A stretch of 64,000 nucleotides of DNA from Acidiflorens sp963841945. Lineage in GTDB: Bacteria; Acidobacteriota; Terriglobia; Terriglobales; Acidobacteriaceae. The translations under genes were made by a program, and so were the position numbers. Shown here piece by piece: positions 35,137-41,641 of the stretch. How positions within the stretch are numbered: the first letter of the stretch is position 1; each line of letters opens with the position of its first letter. The stretch spans positions 1 through 64,000 of the forward strand of contig CAWJFC010000012.1 of assembly GCA_963841945.1 (NCBI GenBank). Reading direction: 5' to 3'. The notes under the pieces were generated by a model. It had not been told where the DNA came from. It was given only the letters and a program-made list of their open reading frames with translations, and ran no database searches.

Positions 35137-35156
35137 ATTAAAACGAATGAATATTG
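35137..35156. promoter_or_regulatory. Candidate LacI-type operator before the ROK-led operon
   Basis: ATTAAAACGAATGAATATTG differs in one position from the word at 29033-29052. It ends 36 bp upstream of the ROK start codon, in an AT-rich promoter region. Together the two copies define a small regulon for the LacI protein encoded between them. Confidence 0.7.
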
Positions 35157-35312
35157 ATACATTCGCCCATTCGTGTCAAGGAAAATTGCCTTCCCACCCA
35201 CCCATCGGCTGCTGTATTGGCCCGCCACCGCGCACCCGGTCTTGTTCTTCCGTTATCTCTGAAAGACGCTCCCCGGTTGCTAATCTCCGAATGGACGTCC
35301 CAAGGAGGGCCT

Positions 35313-35693
35313 GTGCCCGCGACCGCTTCAAAAACTGCCACTAAACCGTCAATCAGGATCCTTTACGGCGAGTCGGATGAGAAAATCCTCGCCGAACATG
35401 CCGCCGAGATGCAGAAGGCTGGCCATCAGGTGACCACCGCTCTCCATCGCAACGGCGTCGCTGCGGAGTTGCAGGGCGACAAATTCGACCTCGTCATTCT
35501 CGGCTCAACTCTGAGCAAAGACGATCGTCACCATCTGCCCTACATGGTCAAGAAGAACGCGCCCGGAACCAAGGTGCTCGTGATGCACGCTGCTGCCCGC
35601 CATCATGAGGTCGATGCGGTTGTCGAGTCTGGGATGAGTATGGTTTTCCTGCTCGAAAGAATCGCCAATCTTGTTCAACCGGCCGCCCGCTAG
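35313..35693 (+). CDS. Receiver-like (CheY-fold) protein lacking the phospho-acceptor Asp
   Basis: The GTG at 35313 was chosen because AAGGAGG lies five bases before it; upstream codons in the same frame are not coding-like. The 126-residue product has the alternating beta-alpha pattern of a receiver domain: IRILYGESDEKILAEHAAEM (strand 1, acidic pocket reduced to ESDE), then FDLVILGSTLSKDDRHHLPY, where the strand-3 Asp that would be phosphorylated is replaced by Gly in VILGS, then KVLVMHAAAR and a last helix. It is therefore a degenerate receiver that cannot be phosphorylated in the usual way. It stands alone on the plus strand, divergent from the ROK operon. Confidence 0.75.
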   Translation: MPATASKTATKPSIRILYGESDEKILAEHAAEMQKAGHQVTTALHRNGVAAELQGDKFDLVILGSTLSKDDRHHLPYMVKKNAPGTKVLVMHAAARHHEVDAVVESGMSMVFLLERIANLVQPAAR

Positions 35694-35745
35694 CCCATTC
35701 GCCCGCATGGCCGCGGCTCTGCCTCGCTAAGCAGTTCCGGTACAC

Positions 35746-35784
35746 AAAAAAAGTCTGGCGAAATGAAGGGCCATTACGCCAGAC
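35746..35784 (-). terminator. Intrinsic terminator, minus strand
   Basis: On the minus strand GTCTGGCG (35784-35777) pairs perfectly with CGCCAGAC (35760-35753) around a 16-base loop, followed by seven T residues (35752-35746). The T tract is only on the minus side, so it ends a leftward transcript. Confidence 0.8.
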
Positions 35785-35866
35785 TGCTTCCAGGGTTTGA
35801 GAGTTGTTCCGTGCTCTTCCAGCGAGCTGTTCGGAACAATTTCATTCTCATCACCCGCGACCCTGG
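35746..35866 (-). ncRNA. Candidate small RNA with nested stems and terminator
   Basis: On the minus strand ACCCTGG-class pairing closes a domain: CCAGGGT (35866-35860 on minus) pairs with ACCCTGG (35796-35790). Inside it TTGTTCCG (35839-35832) pairs with CGGAACAA (35811-35804), a perfect 8-bp stem, with a further AGCTC/GAGC pairing in its loop. The intrinsic terminator at 35784-35746 follows directly. No protein gene lies upstream within reach on this strand except the other candidate RNA, so an independent small RNA, or a shared leader, is the simplest reading. A clear promoter was not found. Confidence 0.5.
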
Positions 35867-35980
35867 GGTTGTCACTCCTCTGTCAACAACTAGTAACCTT
35901 TTCGTGATGCCGGGGCCAAGGGGCTGGCAGTAGAAAAAACCAGGCAAACAAAACAAAAACACAACCCCCGAAGTTTCTGA

Positions 35981-36019
35981 CCTTTTCCTCAGTGCACCTT
36001 AGTGTCCTTGGTGGTCGAA
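35981..36019. repeat. Dispersed repeat copy 1
   Basis: A 39-bp segment with the core CTTAGTGTCCTTGGTGGT is repeated at 36264-36303 (core CTTAGTGGCCTTGGTGGT). Repeats of this wording (on the other strand ACCACCAAGGACAC) are common as intergenic elements in this kind of genome, by general impression. Confidence 0.65.
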
Positions 36020-36062
36020 GCATCGAAAGTGTTCCTGGTAGTCGAAGCGTCGAAGAAATAAG

Positions 36063-36120
36063 CAAAAAATAAAATGGGCCGCCAGCCAAGAAGCGGTGAC
36101 GTTTCCTTGGCTATCGGCCC
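36063..36120 (-). terminator. Strong intrinsic terminator, minus strand
   Basis: On the minus strand GGGCCG-AT-AGCCAAG (36120-36106) pairs with CTTGGCT-GG-CGGCCC (36090-36076): two perfect stems of 6 and 7 bp separated by a 2-by-2 internal loop, with a 15-base apical loop. ATTTTATTTTTTG follows (36075-36063). It is a textbook terminator shape for a leftward transcript. Confidence 0.85.
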
Positions 36121-36150
36121 ATTCGATCCGGAAAGGGATCGGAGGTGATA
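36063..36150 (-). ncRNA. Candidate ~88-nt small RNA with own promoter and terminator
   Basis: A promoter (36156-36183) would start transcription near 36150. The RNA would hold the hairpin CGATCC-CTTTCC-GGATCG (36141-36124) and then the strong terminator hairpin (36120-36076) with its U tract. An alternative is a very short gene, since GGGAGG precedes an ATG at 36157 on the minus strand, but that ATG overlaps the -10 box and the frame would run through the terminator. Family not recognised. Confidence 0.55.
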
Positions 36151-36155
36151 TTTCC

Positions 36156-36183
36156 ATGGTAGTCCTCCCACACCCATTGTCAA
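36156..36183 (-). promoter_or_regulatory. Sigma-70-like promoter of the candidate small RNA
   Basis: Minus strand: TTGACA (36183-36178), 16-bp spacer, TACCAT (36161-36156). The -35 box is perfect; the -10 box matches consensus in four of six positions including the key A and T. Confidence 0.5.
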
Positions 36184-36263
36184 GCGCAACTTAGGCCGTG
36201 CCGTCCCGCAACCCCACCGTCCACAGAGCTCAATTCCGCCGAAAAGCATCATGAAGTCTTTAA

Positions 36264-36303
36264 GGATTTTCCTTAGTGCGCCTTAGTGGCCTTGGTGGTT
36301 GAA
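36264..36303. repeat. Dispersed repeat copy 2
   Basis: Partner of the repeat at 35981-36019, same orientation, with only a few differences over about 39 bp. Confidence 0.65.
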
Positions 36304-36434
36304 CGTCCACGCAAATCCAGCCCCTAAGCACCCTCTCGATGTCATTGACACTTTTGTCGCCAGGATGTTAGTTTTATTGGTTTTACAAACCGCTATTCTT
36401 CGAGCCGTATCAGCCGAGAATCGATCATTCAGGC

Positions 36435-36902
36435 ATGGGACAGACACTCCGACAACTAGGCGAATTACTGCTCGGAAGCGTGCCCACCATTCTCCTGCTT
36501 TGGTTTCTCTATATTGTTTATGTATTTGTTGTGCACCGGCCTCTCATAGCTGTTCTCGCCGAGCGCCGCAAGCGAACCGAGGGTGCCGTGGAGAAGGCGC
36601 GCGCCGATATTGCCGCCGCCGAAGCCCGCACCGCCGAATACGAGCAACGCCTCCGCGAAGCGCGCCAGAAAGTCTTTAAGAACCTCGAATCACGCCGCCA
36701 GTTGGCTATCCAGTCTCGCGCCGACGCTGTCAGCGTCGCCCGAGCCCGTGCCGACGAGCAGGTCAAACAGGCTCGATCCGCCCTCGAACAGGACAAACAG
36801 GAAGCCATCGGCAAACTGCAATCCGAAGCCGGCAGGCTGGCGGTTGAAATCGTTCGCACCGTGCTTCGTCCCGTGGCCGCACCAAGTCCGGTGGGTGAGT
36901 AA
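36435..36902 (+). CDS. atpF: ATP synthase F0 subunit b (first copy)
   Basis: A 155-residue b subunit. One membrane helix (about 14-34: GSVPTILLLWFLYIVYVFVV) is followed by a long charged helix for the peripheral stalk (about 38-145), with VLAERRKRTEGAVEKARADI as the typical start. It lies seven bases before a second, much longer b-type gene, so the stalk is probably a b/b' heterodimer as in photosynthetic bacteria and many Acidobacteria. It begins the atp cluster here. The a and c subunits of F0 are not encoded nearby. Confidence 0.92.
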   Translation: MGQTLRQLGELLLGSVPTILLLWFLYIVYVFVVHRPLIAVLAERRKRTEGAVEKARADIAAAEARTAEYEQRLREARQKVFKNLESRRQLAIQSRADAVSVARARADEQVKQARSALEQDKQEAIGKLQSEAGRLAVEIVRTVLRPVAAPSPVGE

Positions 36903-36908
36903 CGGCCC

Positions 36909-37925
36909 ATGTCAATCAAGCTCCCAGGCAACATGACCGAGAAGATGAAGAGAACGACCCAATCCAGCAGCCCGATCGTCAAGAAAACGATCGTCGAGAG
37001 CCCGACCGTCAAGAAAACGACCGTCAAGAAAACGATTCTGAAGAAATCCTTCGTCGGCCCATGCATTGTCCTCGTCATCGCGGCGTGCCTTTGGCTGACG
37101 CTCCCGGCCTCCTTCGCGTCCGCCCAGGCTCAGCCCGCCAGTCCACAGACGAATCAAAACTCGGCGAATCAAGACGCGAAAAATCAAGACTCGAAAAATC
37201 AATCCCCCGACGATGCAGCCTCCAAAAACTCTGCCGCCCAGCCCGCCGGCGAAGCCGCTCCCGCCGAGCATCAACCCACCAGCATTGGCGGCGAACTGGC
37301 GAAGGAAACTCGCGAATCCGAAGACGAAGGAGGCGAGGAACACGCCGACCTCAAGCACTCCACCATGGTCCAGAAACTCGCCCGGGTCACCGGCCTGAGC
37401 GTGCATGGCGCGCACATTCTTGCGCTGGTCGTGAATTTCGCCATCATCGTTGTTCTGCTCGTCTGGGCGCTTCGCAAAACCGTACCCGGCATCATGGGCG
37501 CCCGCAACGAGTCCATCCAGAAAGCTCTCGAAGAGGCGCGCAAAGCCAGCGCCGAAGCCGGCAAGCGGCTCTCCGATATTGAAAATCGCCTCCAGCAGAT
37601 GGACGTCGAGATCGGCCGCATGCAGTCCTCCGCCGAAAAAGAAGCCGCCGCCGAAGACGAGCGCATCAAGAAGGCCGCCGAAGACGACCTCCGAAAAGTG
37701 GTTCAGGCCGCCGAACAGGAAATCGCCGCCGCTGCCAAGCAGATTCGCCGCGAACTCTCCATCCACACCGCCGACTTGGCCGTCATGCTGGCCCGCAAAC
37801 AGATCAACGTGGATTCCAATACCGATCAGGTCCTCGTGCGCAATTTCTCCGCCCACCTCGCTGAGCCCGGCAAATCCGGCTCGCCGGGTGATGGCGGCCG
37901 CAACGGCGGAAAGGATGGCCGCTGA
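36909..37925 (+). CDS. atpF2: ATP synthase F0 subunit b' with long N-terminal extension
   Basis: A 338-residue protein, about twice the usual b length. The last 175 residues are a normal b subunit: membrane helix (about 170-188, LALVVNFAIIVVLLVWAL) and a stalk helix with LEEARKASAEAGKRLSDIEN. Before it comes an unusual part: a basic KKT repeat region (25-46), a signal-like hydrophobic segment (about 48-70), an Asn/Gln/Lys/Asp-rich stretch with NQD and KNQ repeats (82-100) and an acidic stretch (about 130-148). The extension may be a cleaved signal peptide plus periplasmic linker. Its stop codon overlaps the atpH start codon by one base, so translation is coupled. Confidence 0.9.
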   Translation: MSIKLPGNMTEKMKRTTQSSSPIVKKTIVESPTVKKTTVKKTILKKSFVGPCIVLVIAACLWLTLPASFASAQAQPASPQTNQNSANQDAKNQDSKNQSPDDAASKNSAAQPAGEAAPAEHQPTSIGGELAKETRESEDEGGEEHADLKHSTMVQKLARVTGLSVHGAHILALVVNFAIIVVLLVWALRKTVPGIMGARNESIQKALEEARKASAEAGKRLSDIENRLQQMDVEIGRMQSSAEKEAAAEDERIKKAAEDDLRKVVQAAEQEIAAAAKQIRRELSIHTADLAVMLARKQINVDSNTDQVLVRNFSAHLAEPGKSGSPGDGGRNGGKDGR

Positions 37926-38464
37926 TGGCATCCGTCGTCGGAACCTACGCCCGCGCCTTTGCCGATGTCGTAATGAGCACCAAGGCCGACCCCGCGCGCA
38001 TGTTAGCCGAGCTCCAATCCATGGAAGCCCTGCTCGCCGAAAGCGTCGAACTGCGCCGCGTGCTCGATAATCCCTCGATTCCCTCGGCCCAGAAGAACGC
38101 GGTGATCGACGCGCTTGCGCAAAGACTCGGCGCCTCGCGCCCGGTGCGAAATTTTGTTGCGGTCGTCACCGATCATCGCCGCCTGGCGCTCTTCAGCGAT
38201 ATCGTCAAGCAAGTCGAACAGGAACTGAACGACCGTATGGGTTTCGCGGAGGCCCAAGTCACAAGTTCCCGTCTGCTGAACGATCCGGAAAAACAGTTAT
38301 TGGAAGCCGAGATCGCCAAGCTTACTGGCAAGCGAGTCAGGGCGCGTTACCAGCAGGACGCATCCATTCTCGGGGGCGCGGTAGTTCAGGTCGGCAGCAC
38401 CATTTACGATGGCTCGGTCAACGGTCAACTGGAACGGATTCGAGAACAGTTGGTGGAAAGTTAG
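37925..38464 (+). CDS. atpH: ATP synthase F1 subunit delta
   Basis: A 179-residue protein that joins the peripheral stalk to the F1 head. The N-terminal helical domain (about 1-110) opens with VVGTYARAFADVV and has LRRVLDNPSIPSAQKNAVID; the C-terminal part has VTSSRLLNDPEKQLLEAEIA, and ILGGAVVQVGSTIYDGSVNGQL near the end is the delta signature. The start codon overlaps the b' stop codon. A 168-bp spacer to atpA carries GCTCGTAGCTC-type repeats. Confidence 0.94.
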   Translation: MASVVGTYARAFADVVMSTKADPARMLAELQSMEALLAESVELRRVLDNPSIPSAQKNAVIDALAQRLGASRPVRNFVAVVTDHRRLALFSDIVKQVEQELNDRMGFAEAQVTSSRLLNDPEKQLLEAEIAKLTGKRVRARYQQDASILGGAVVQVGSTIYDGSVNGQLERIREQLVES

Positions 38465-38595
38465 CTTCGAGCTAGGAGCCGCGAGCAATCGGTTACAGGA
38501 TTTCCCGTCGAGCTTCTTCAGACGGCAGACAGAAAGTTTTTAGTGGAGATTCAGCTGTGACTTACAGCTTCGGACAACTAACGCGAAAGTGGGTT

Positions 38596-38628
38596 GCTCG
38601 TAGCTCAAAGCTCATAGCTCAAAGCTGA
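38596..38628. repeat. GCTCGTAGCT-type repeat array before atpA
   Basis: The spacer before atpA ends in repeated words GCTCGTAGCTCAAAGCTC and ATAGCTCAAAGCTGATC, about four units of the AGCTC word. Similar arrays precede atpG (40243-40266) and atpD (41596-41627), each time ending in AGCTGAT 4 to 15 bases before the start codon. Confidence 0.75.
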
Positions 38629-38632
38629 TCCT

Positions 38633-40225
38633 ATGGCACAAATTAAAGCAGACGAAATCACTCAACTAATCCGCGAGCAGATTGAGCACTACGAGACCAA
38701 AATCGCGGTCGACGAAGTGGGCACCATCATCACCCTCGGCGACGGTATCGCCCGCGTCTATGGCCTCGACAAGGTCATGGCCGGCGAACTCCTCAGCTTC
38801 CCGCACGGCGTGGCCGGCATCGCCATGAACCTGGAAGAAGATCAGGTCGGCGTCGTGATCCTCGGCGAATACACCGAAATCAAAGAGGGCGACGAGGTCA
38901 AGCGCACCGGCCGCATCATGAGCGTGCCCGTCGGCGACGCCCTCATCGGTCGCGTCGTCAACTCGCTCGGCGAACCCATCGACGACAAAGGCCCGATCCA
39001 GTCCGACAAGTTCATTCCGCTCGAGCGCATCGCCCCCGGCGTCATCGACCGCCAGCCCGTGCGCGAGCCCATGGCCACCGGTCTCAAAGCCATCGACTCG
39101 ATGATCCCTATCGGCCGCGGCCAGCGCGAACTCATCATCGGCGACCGCCAGACCGGCAAAACCGCGGTCGCCCTCGACACCATCATCAACAGCAAGGGCA
39201 ACAACCTTATCTGCATCTACAACGCCATCGGCCAGAAGCGCTCCTCGATCGCGCAAGTCGTCAAAATTCTCGAAGACGCCGGCGCCATGGAGTACACCAT
39301 CGTCGTCGCCGCCTCTGCCTCCGAACCCGCGCCCATGCAGTACATATCGCCCTACGCCGCCTGCGCCATGGGTGAATTTTTCCGCGATAGCGGCCGCCAC
39401 GCGCTCTGCATCTACGACGATCTTTCCAAGCACGCCGCGTCCTACCGCGAAATCTCACTCCTGCTCCGCCGCCCGCCGGGCCGTGAAGCCTATCCCGGAG
39501 ACGTCTTCTATCTCCACTCGCGCCTCTTGGAGCGTGCTGCCAAGCTAAGCGACAAAAACGGCGGCGGATCGCTCACCGCGCTCCCGGTAATCGAAACCCA
39601 GGCCGGTGACGTTTCGGCCTACATTCCGACCAACGTCATCTCCATCACCGACGGCCAGATCTATCTCGAAACCGACCTCTTCAACCAGGGCGTCCGTCCG
39701 GCCGTGAACGTCGGCCTTTCCGTAAGCCGCGTAGGCGGTAGCGCGCAGATCAAAGCCATGCGTCAGGTCGCTGGAACGTTGAAACTCGAACTGGCGCAAT
39801 ACCGCGAACTGGCAGCCTTCGCCCAATTCGGCAGCGATCTCGACAAAGCCACCCAGAACCAGCTCAATCGCGGCCAGCGCCTCGTCGAACTGCTGAAGCA
39901 AGCCCAGTTCTCGCCGCTGCCATTTTCCAAGCAGATCATCGCCATTTTCGCCGGAACCAGCGGCGTCCTCGACGATCTGCCAGTCACCCAGGTTCGCGAA
40001 TTCGAGCAAGCTCTCTACCAATATGTAGACACCACGAACCCAGGCTTACTCAACACGATCATGGAAAAGAAAGTCCTGGACGACAATCTCAAAGCCGAGA
40101 TGTCCAGAGTAATCAAGGAAGCAAAGCAACAATTCGTAGATTCAAAACAAGCAGTTCGCGAAGTAATGGTGGAAGAGCGGCCCTTTAGGGCCGCGTCAGT
40201 GATCGAAATAACGATGGGGCTTTAG
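38633..40225 (+). CDS. atpA: ATP synthase F1 subunit alpha
   Basis: A 530-residue non-catalytic nucleotide-binding subunit. The N-terminal beta-barrel has GTIITLGDGIARVYGLD; the Walker A motif is GDRQTGKT (about residues 170-177) in RGQRELIIGDRQTGKTAVAL; Walker B and the alpha signature follow (ALCIYDDLSKHA, PGREAYPGDVFYLHSRLLER, SLTALPVIETQAGDVSAYIP). The last 15 residues (EERPFRAASVIEITMGL) are a lineage-specific tail that overlaps a short hairpin-forming GGCTTTAGCCC region. Length is slightly above the usual 505. Confidence 0.97.
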   Translation: MAQIKADEITQLIREQIEHYETKIAVDEVGTIITLGDGIARVYGLDKVMAGELLSFPHGVAGIAMNLEEDQVGVVILGEYTEIKEGDEVKRTGRIMSVPVGDALIGRVVNSLGEPIDDKGPIQSDKFIPLERIAPGVIDRQPVREPMATGLKAIDSMIPIGRGQRELIIGDRQTGKTAVALDTIINSKGNNLICIYNAIGQKRSSIAQVVKILEDAGAMEYTIVVAASASEPAPMQYISPYAACAMGEFFRDSGRHALCIYDDLSKHAASYREISLLLRRPPGREAYPGDVFYLHSRLLERAAKLSDKNGGGSLTALPVIETQAGDVSAYIPTNVISITDGQIYLETDLFNQGVRPAVNVGLSVSRVGGSAQIKAMRQVAGTLKLELAQYRELAAFAQFGSDLDKATQNQLNRGQRLVELLKQAQFSPLPFSKQIIAIFAGTSGVLDDLPVTQVREFEQALYQYVDTTNPGLLNTIMEKKVLDDNLKAEMSRVIKEAKQQFVDSKQAVREVMVEERPFRAASVIEITMGL

Positions 40226-40242
40226 CCCTGGTTTTGCTTTTT

Positions 40243-40266
40243 GCTCGAAGCTCGTAGCTCGTAGCT
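40243..40266. repeat. GCTCGAAGCTCGTAGCTCG repeat before atpG
   Basis: Words GCTCGAA, GCTCGTA, GCTCGTA and GCTGATC in a row just upstream of the atpG start codon (40272). It is the same array type as before atpA and atpD. Confidence 0.75.
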
Positions 40267-40271
40267 GATCT

Positions 40272-41357
40272 ATGCCCAACATTCTCGATATCCGGCGTCG
40301 TATCCGCAGCGTGGTCAACACGCGCCAGATCACCAAGGCGATGAAGACCGTCTCCGCCGCCAAGCTCCGCCGCGCGCAGGAAGCCGCTCTCGCCGCCCGC
40401 CCCTACTCGCAGATGTTGACCAACGTTCTGAAGTCGCTCATCAAGCGCGCCAACATCTGTGATCCCGTCACCGGCGATCCGCTTCATCCCTTGCTCGCCG
40501 AGCGGCCCGAGAAAAATATTCTCCTCATCGTCGTCACCGGAGACAAGGGTCTGGCCGGCGCCTTCAACACGAATATCCTGAAAATTGTTACCAAGTTCAT
40601 CGCCTCCAAGCCCGACCAGAATATCGACGTCGAGTGCATCGGCCGCAAAGGCCGCGACTTCATGCGCCGCCGTTTCCCCTCGGCTCCCACGAAACGAAAC
40701 GCGGAGGACGTTCAAGCCGGAGACGCTCCCATCCAAAGTGAAAAGCCCCGCGCCGGTCGCGTGCAAATCACCGGTGAGTACGTCGGTGTGCTCGGCAAGG
40801 TCGATTACAACTTCGTTGCCAATCTCGCCCAGGACGTGGTCCAGCGCTTCTCCGACGAACTCATCGACGGCGTCTACATCCTCTACAACGAATTCAAGTC
40901 CGTCATCGCGCAGCGCCTCGTCGTCGAGCATGTTCTGCCCATCAAGGAAATCGGCGAGGTCGATATCAGCCTCGCCGAAGAGCCGACCGAAGAGGAGCGC
41001 AAGCGCCGGCTCGAAGCCGCCAAGGGCGCCGGCGTTGGCCTCCGCCCGCCCGACACTCATGCCGTCGACGAAGCTGCCGCCAAATTTGCCACCGCCGACG
41101 TCGACTACATTTACGAGCAGCCGCCCGCCCAGTTATTCAGCGAACTGCTCCCCAAGTACATCGGCATTCAGATTTTTCACGCGCTCCTCGAATCCGTTGC
41201 GGCCGAGCACGCCGCCCGCATGACCGCCATGGATTCGGCCACCAACAACGCATCTGACATGATCGATTCCCTGACGCTGGTAATGAACCGTGCCCGCCAG
41301 GCCAAGATCACGAAAGAAATTATCGAGATCGTGAGCGGCGCCGCCGCCCAGGGATAA
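40272..41357 (+). CDS. atpG: ATP synthase F1 subunit gamma with lineage-specific insertions
   Basis: A 361-residue rotor-shaft subunit; the usual length is about 290. The N-terminal helix is LDIRRRIRSVVNTRQITKAM with KTVSAAKLRRAQEAA, and the C-terminal helix ends with the typical MDSATNNASDMIDSLTLVMN and RARQAKITKEIIEIVSG. Two insertions make up the extra length: about residues 137-160 (KRNAEDVQAGDAPIQSEKP) and about 235-280 (EEPTEEERKRRLEAAKGAGV and onward). Both lie in the Rossmann-like outer domain, away from the central coiled coil, so they may contact epsilon or regulate rotation; that is inference. Gene order alpha-gamma-beta-epsilon is standard. Confidence 0.95.
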   Translation: MPNILDIRRRIRSVVNTRQITKAMKTVSAAKLRRAQEAALAARPYSQMLTNVLKSLIKRANICDPVTGDPLHPLLAERPEKNILLIVVTGDKGLAGAFNTNILKIVTKFIASKPDQNIDVECIGRKGRDFMRRRFPSAPTKRNAEDVQAGDAPIQSEKPRAGRVQITGEYVGVLGKVDYNFVANLAQDVVQRFSDELIDGVYILYNEFKSVIAQRLVVEHVLPIKEIGEVDISLAEEPTEEERKRRLEAAKGAGVGLRPPDTHAVDEAAAKFATADVDYIYEQPPAQLFSELLPKYIGIQIFHALLESVAAEHAARMTAMDSATNNASDMIDSLTLVMNRARQAKITKEIIEIVSGAAAQG

Positions 41358-41358
41358 A

Positions 41359-41388
41359 GAAGCTACGAGCCACGAGCTTCGAGCCACC
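41359..41388. repeat. AGCTACGAGCCACGAGCTTCGAGCC repeat after atpG
   Basis: Immediately past the atpG stop codon the words GCTACGAGCC, ACGAGCTTCGAGCC form an inverted-type counterpart (complement sense) of the GCTCGAAGCT arrays before atpA, atpG and atpD. A similar piece (TTCGAGCTAGGAGCCGCGAGC) follows atpH at about 38466. Confidence 0.65.
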
Positions 41389-41465
41389 AAGACCGGTGCG
41401 GATTCCAACTCCGGTTTTGCTGACGGATTGGTGAGTTGCAGGGTTGGACGTTTCTTAACATTGTT

Positions 41466-41552
41466 GGGAAGGGCACGACTTTAGTCGTGCCGAACACAAG
41501 ATCGGAATTAAAGTTTAGGGAAGGGCACGACTTCAGTCGTGCCGAACACAAG
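41466..41552. repeat. Two copies of a GGGCACGA/TCGTGCC hairpin element
   Basis: Copies at 41466-41500 and 41518-41552. Each starts GGGAAGGGCACGACTT and pairs GGCACGACT with AGTCGTGCC across a three-base loop, then continues CGAACACAAG. Related elements occur at 45923-45951 and 55492-55521. They look like REP-type intergenic palindromes. Confidence 0.8.
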
Positions 41553-41595
41553 GCAAGAAAAGATTCGGGGCTTTAGCCCCAAAGGTTTTGATTTA

Positions 41596-41627
41596 GCTCG
41601 AAGCTCGCGGCTCGAAGCTCGAAGCTG
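41596..41627. repeat. GCTCGAAGCTCG repeat before atpD
   Basis: Words GCTCGAA, GCTCGCG, GCTCGAA, GCTCGAA, GCTGATT precede the atpD start codon (41642) by about 15 bases. A GGGGCTTTAGCCCC palindrome lies just before (about 41567-41580). Confidence 0.75.
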
Positions 41628-41641
41628 ATTTTGAGGTTCTT

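Larger units (their letters stand above)
35694..36434. other. 741-bp gene-free region with two structured minus-strand elements
   Basis: No convincing protein gene on either strand. The region contains two candidate small RNAs on the minus strand (35746-35866 and 36063-36150), both ending in intrinsic terminators, and a direct repeat of about 39 bp (35981-36019 and 36264-36303). The atpF promoter should lie near the right end. Confidence 0.6.

Noticed and set aside
35883..36252. Short minus-strand open frames in the gene-free region before atpF
   Set aside because: They overlap terminator hairpins and dispersed repeats and show no coding bias or family likeness.
38666..39433. Minus-strand open frame opposite atpA
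   Set aside because: Shadow frame with Asp/Gly/Val-rich composition that arises from GC-rich codons on the other strand.
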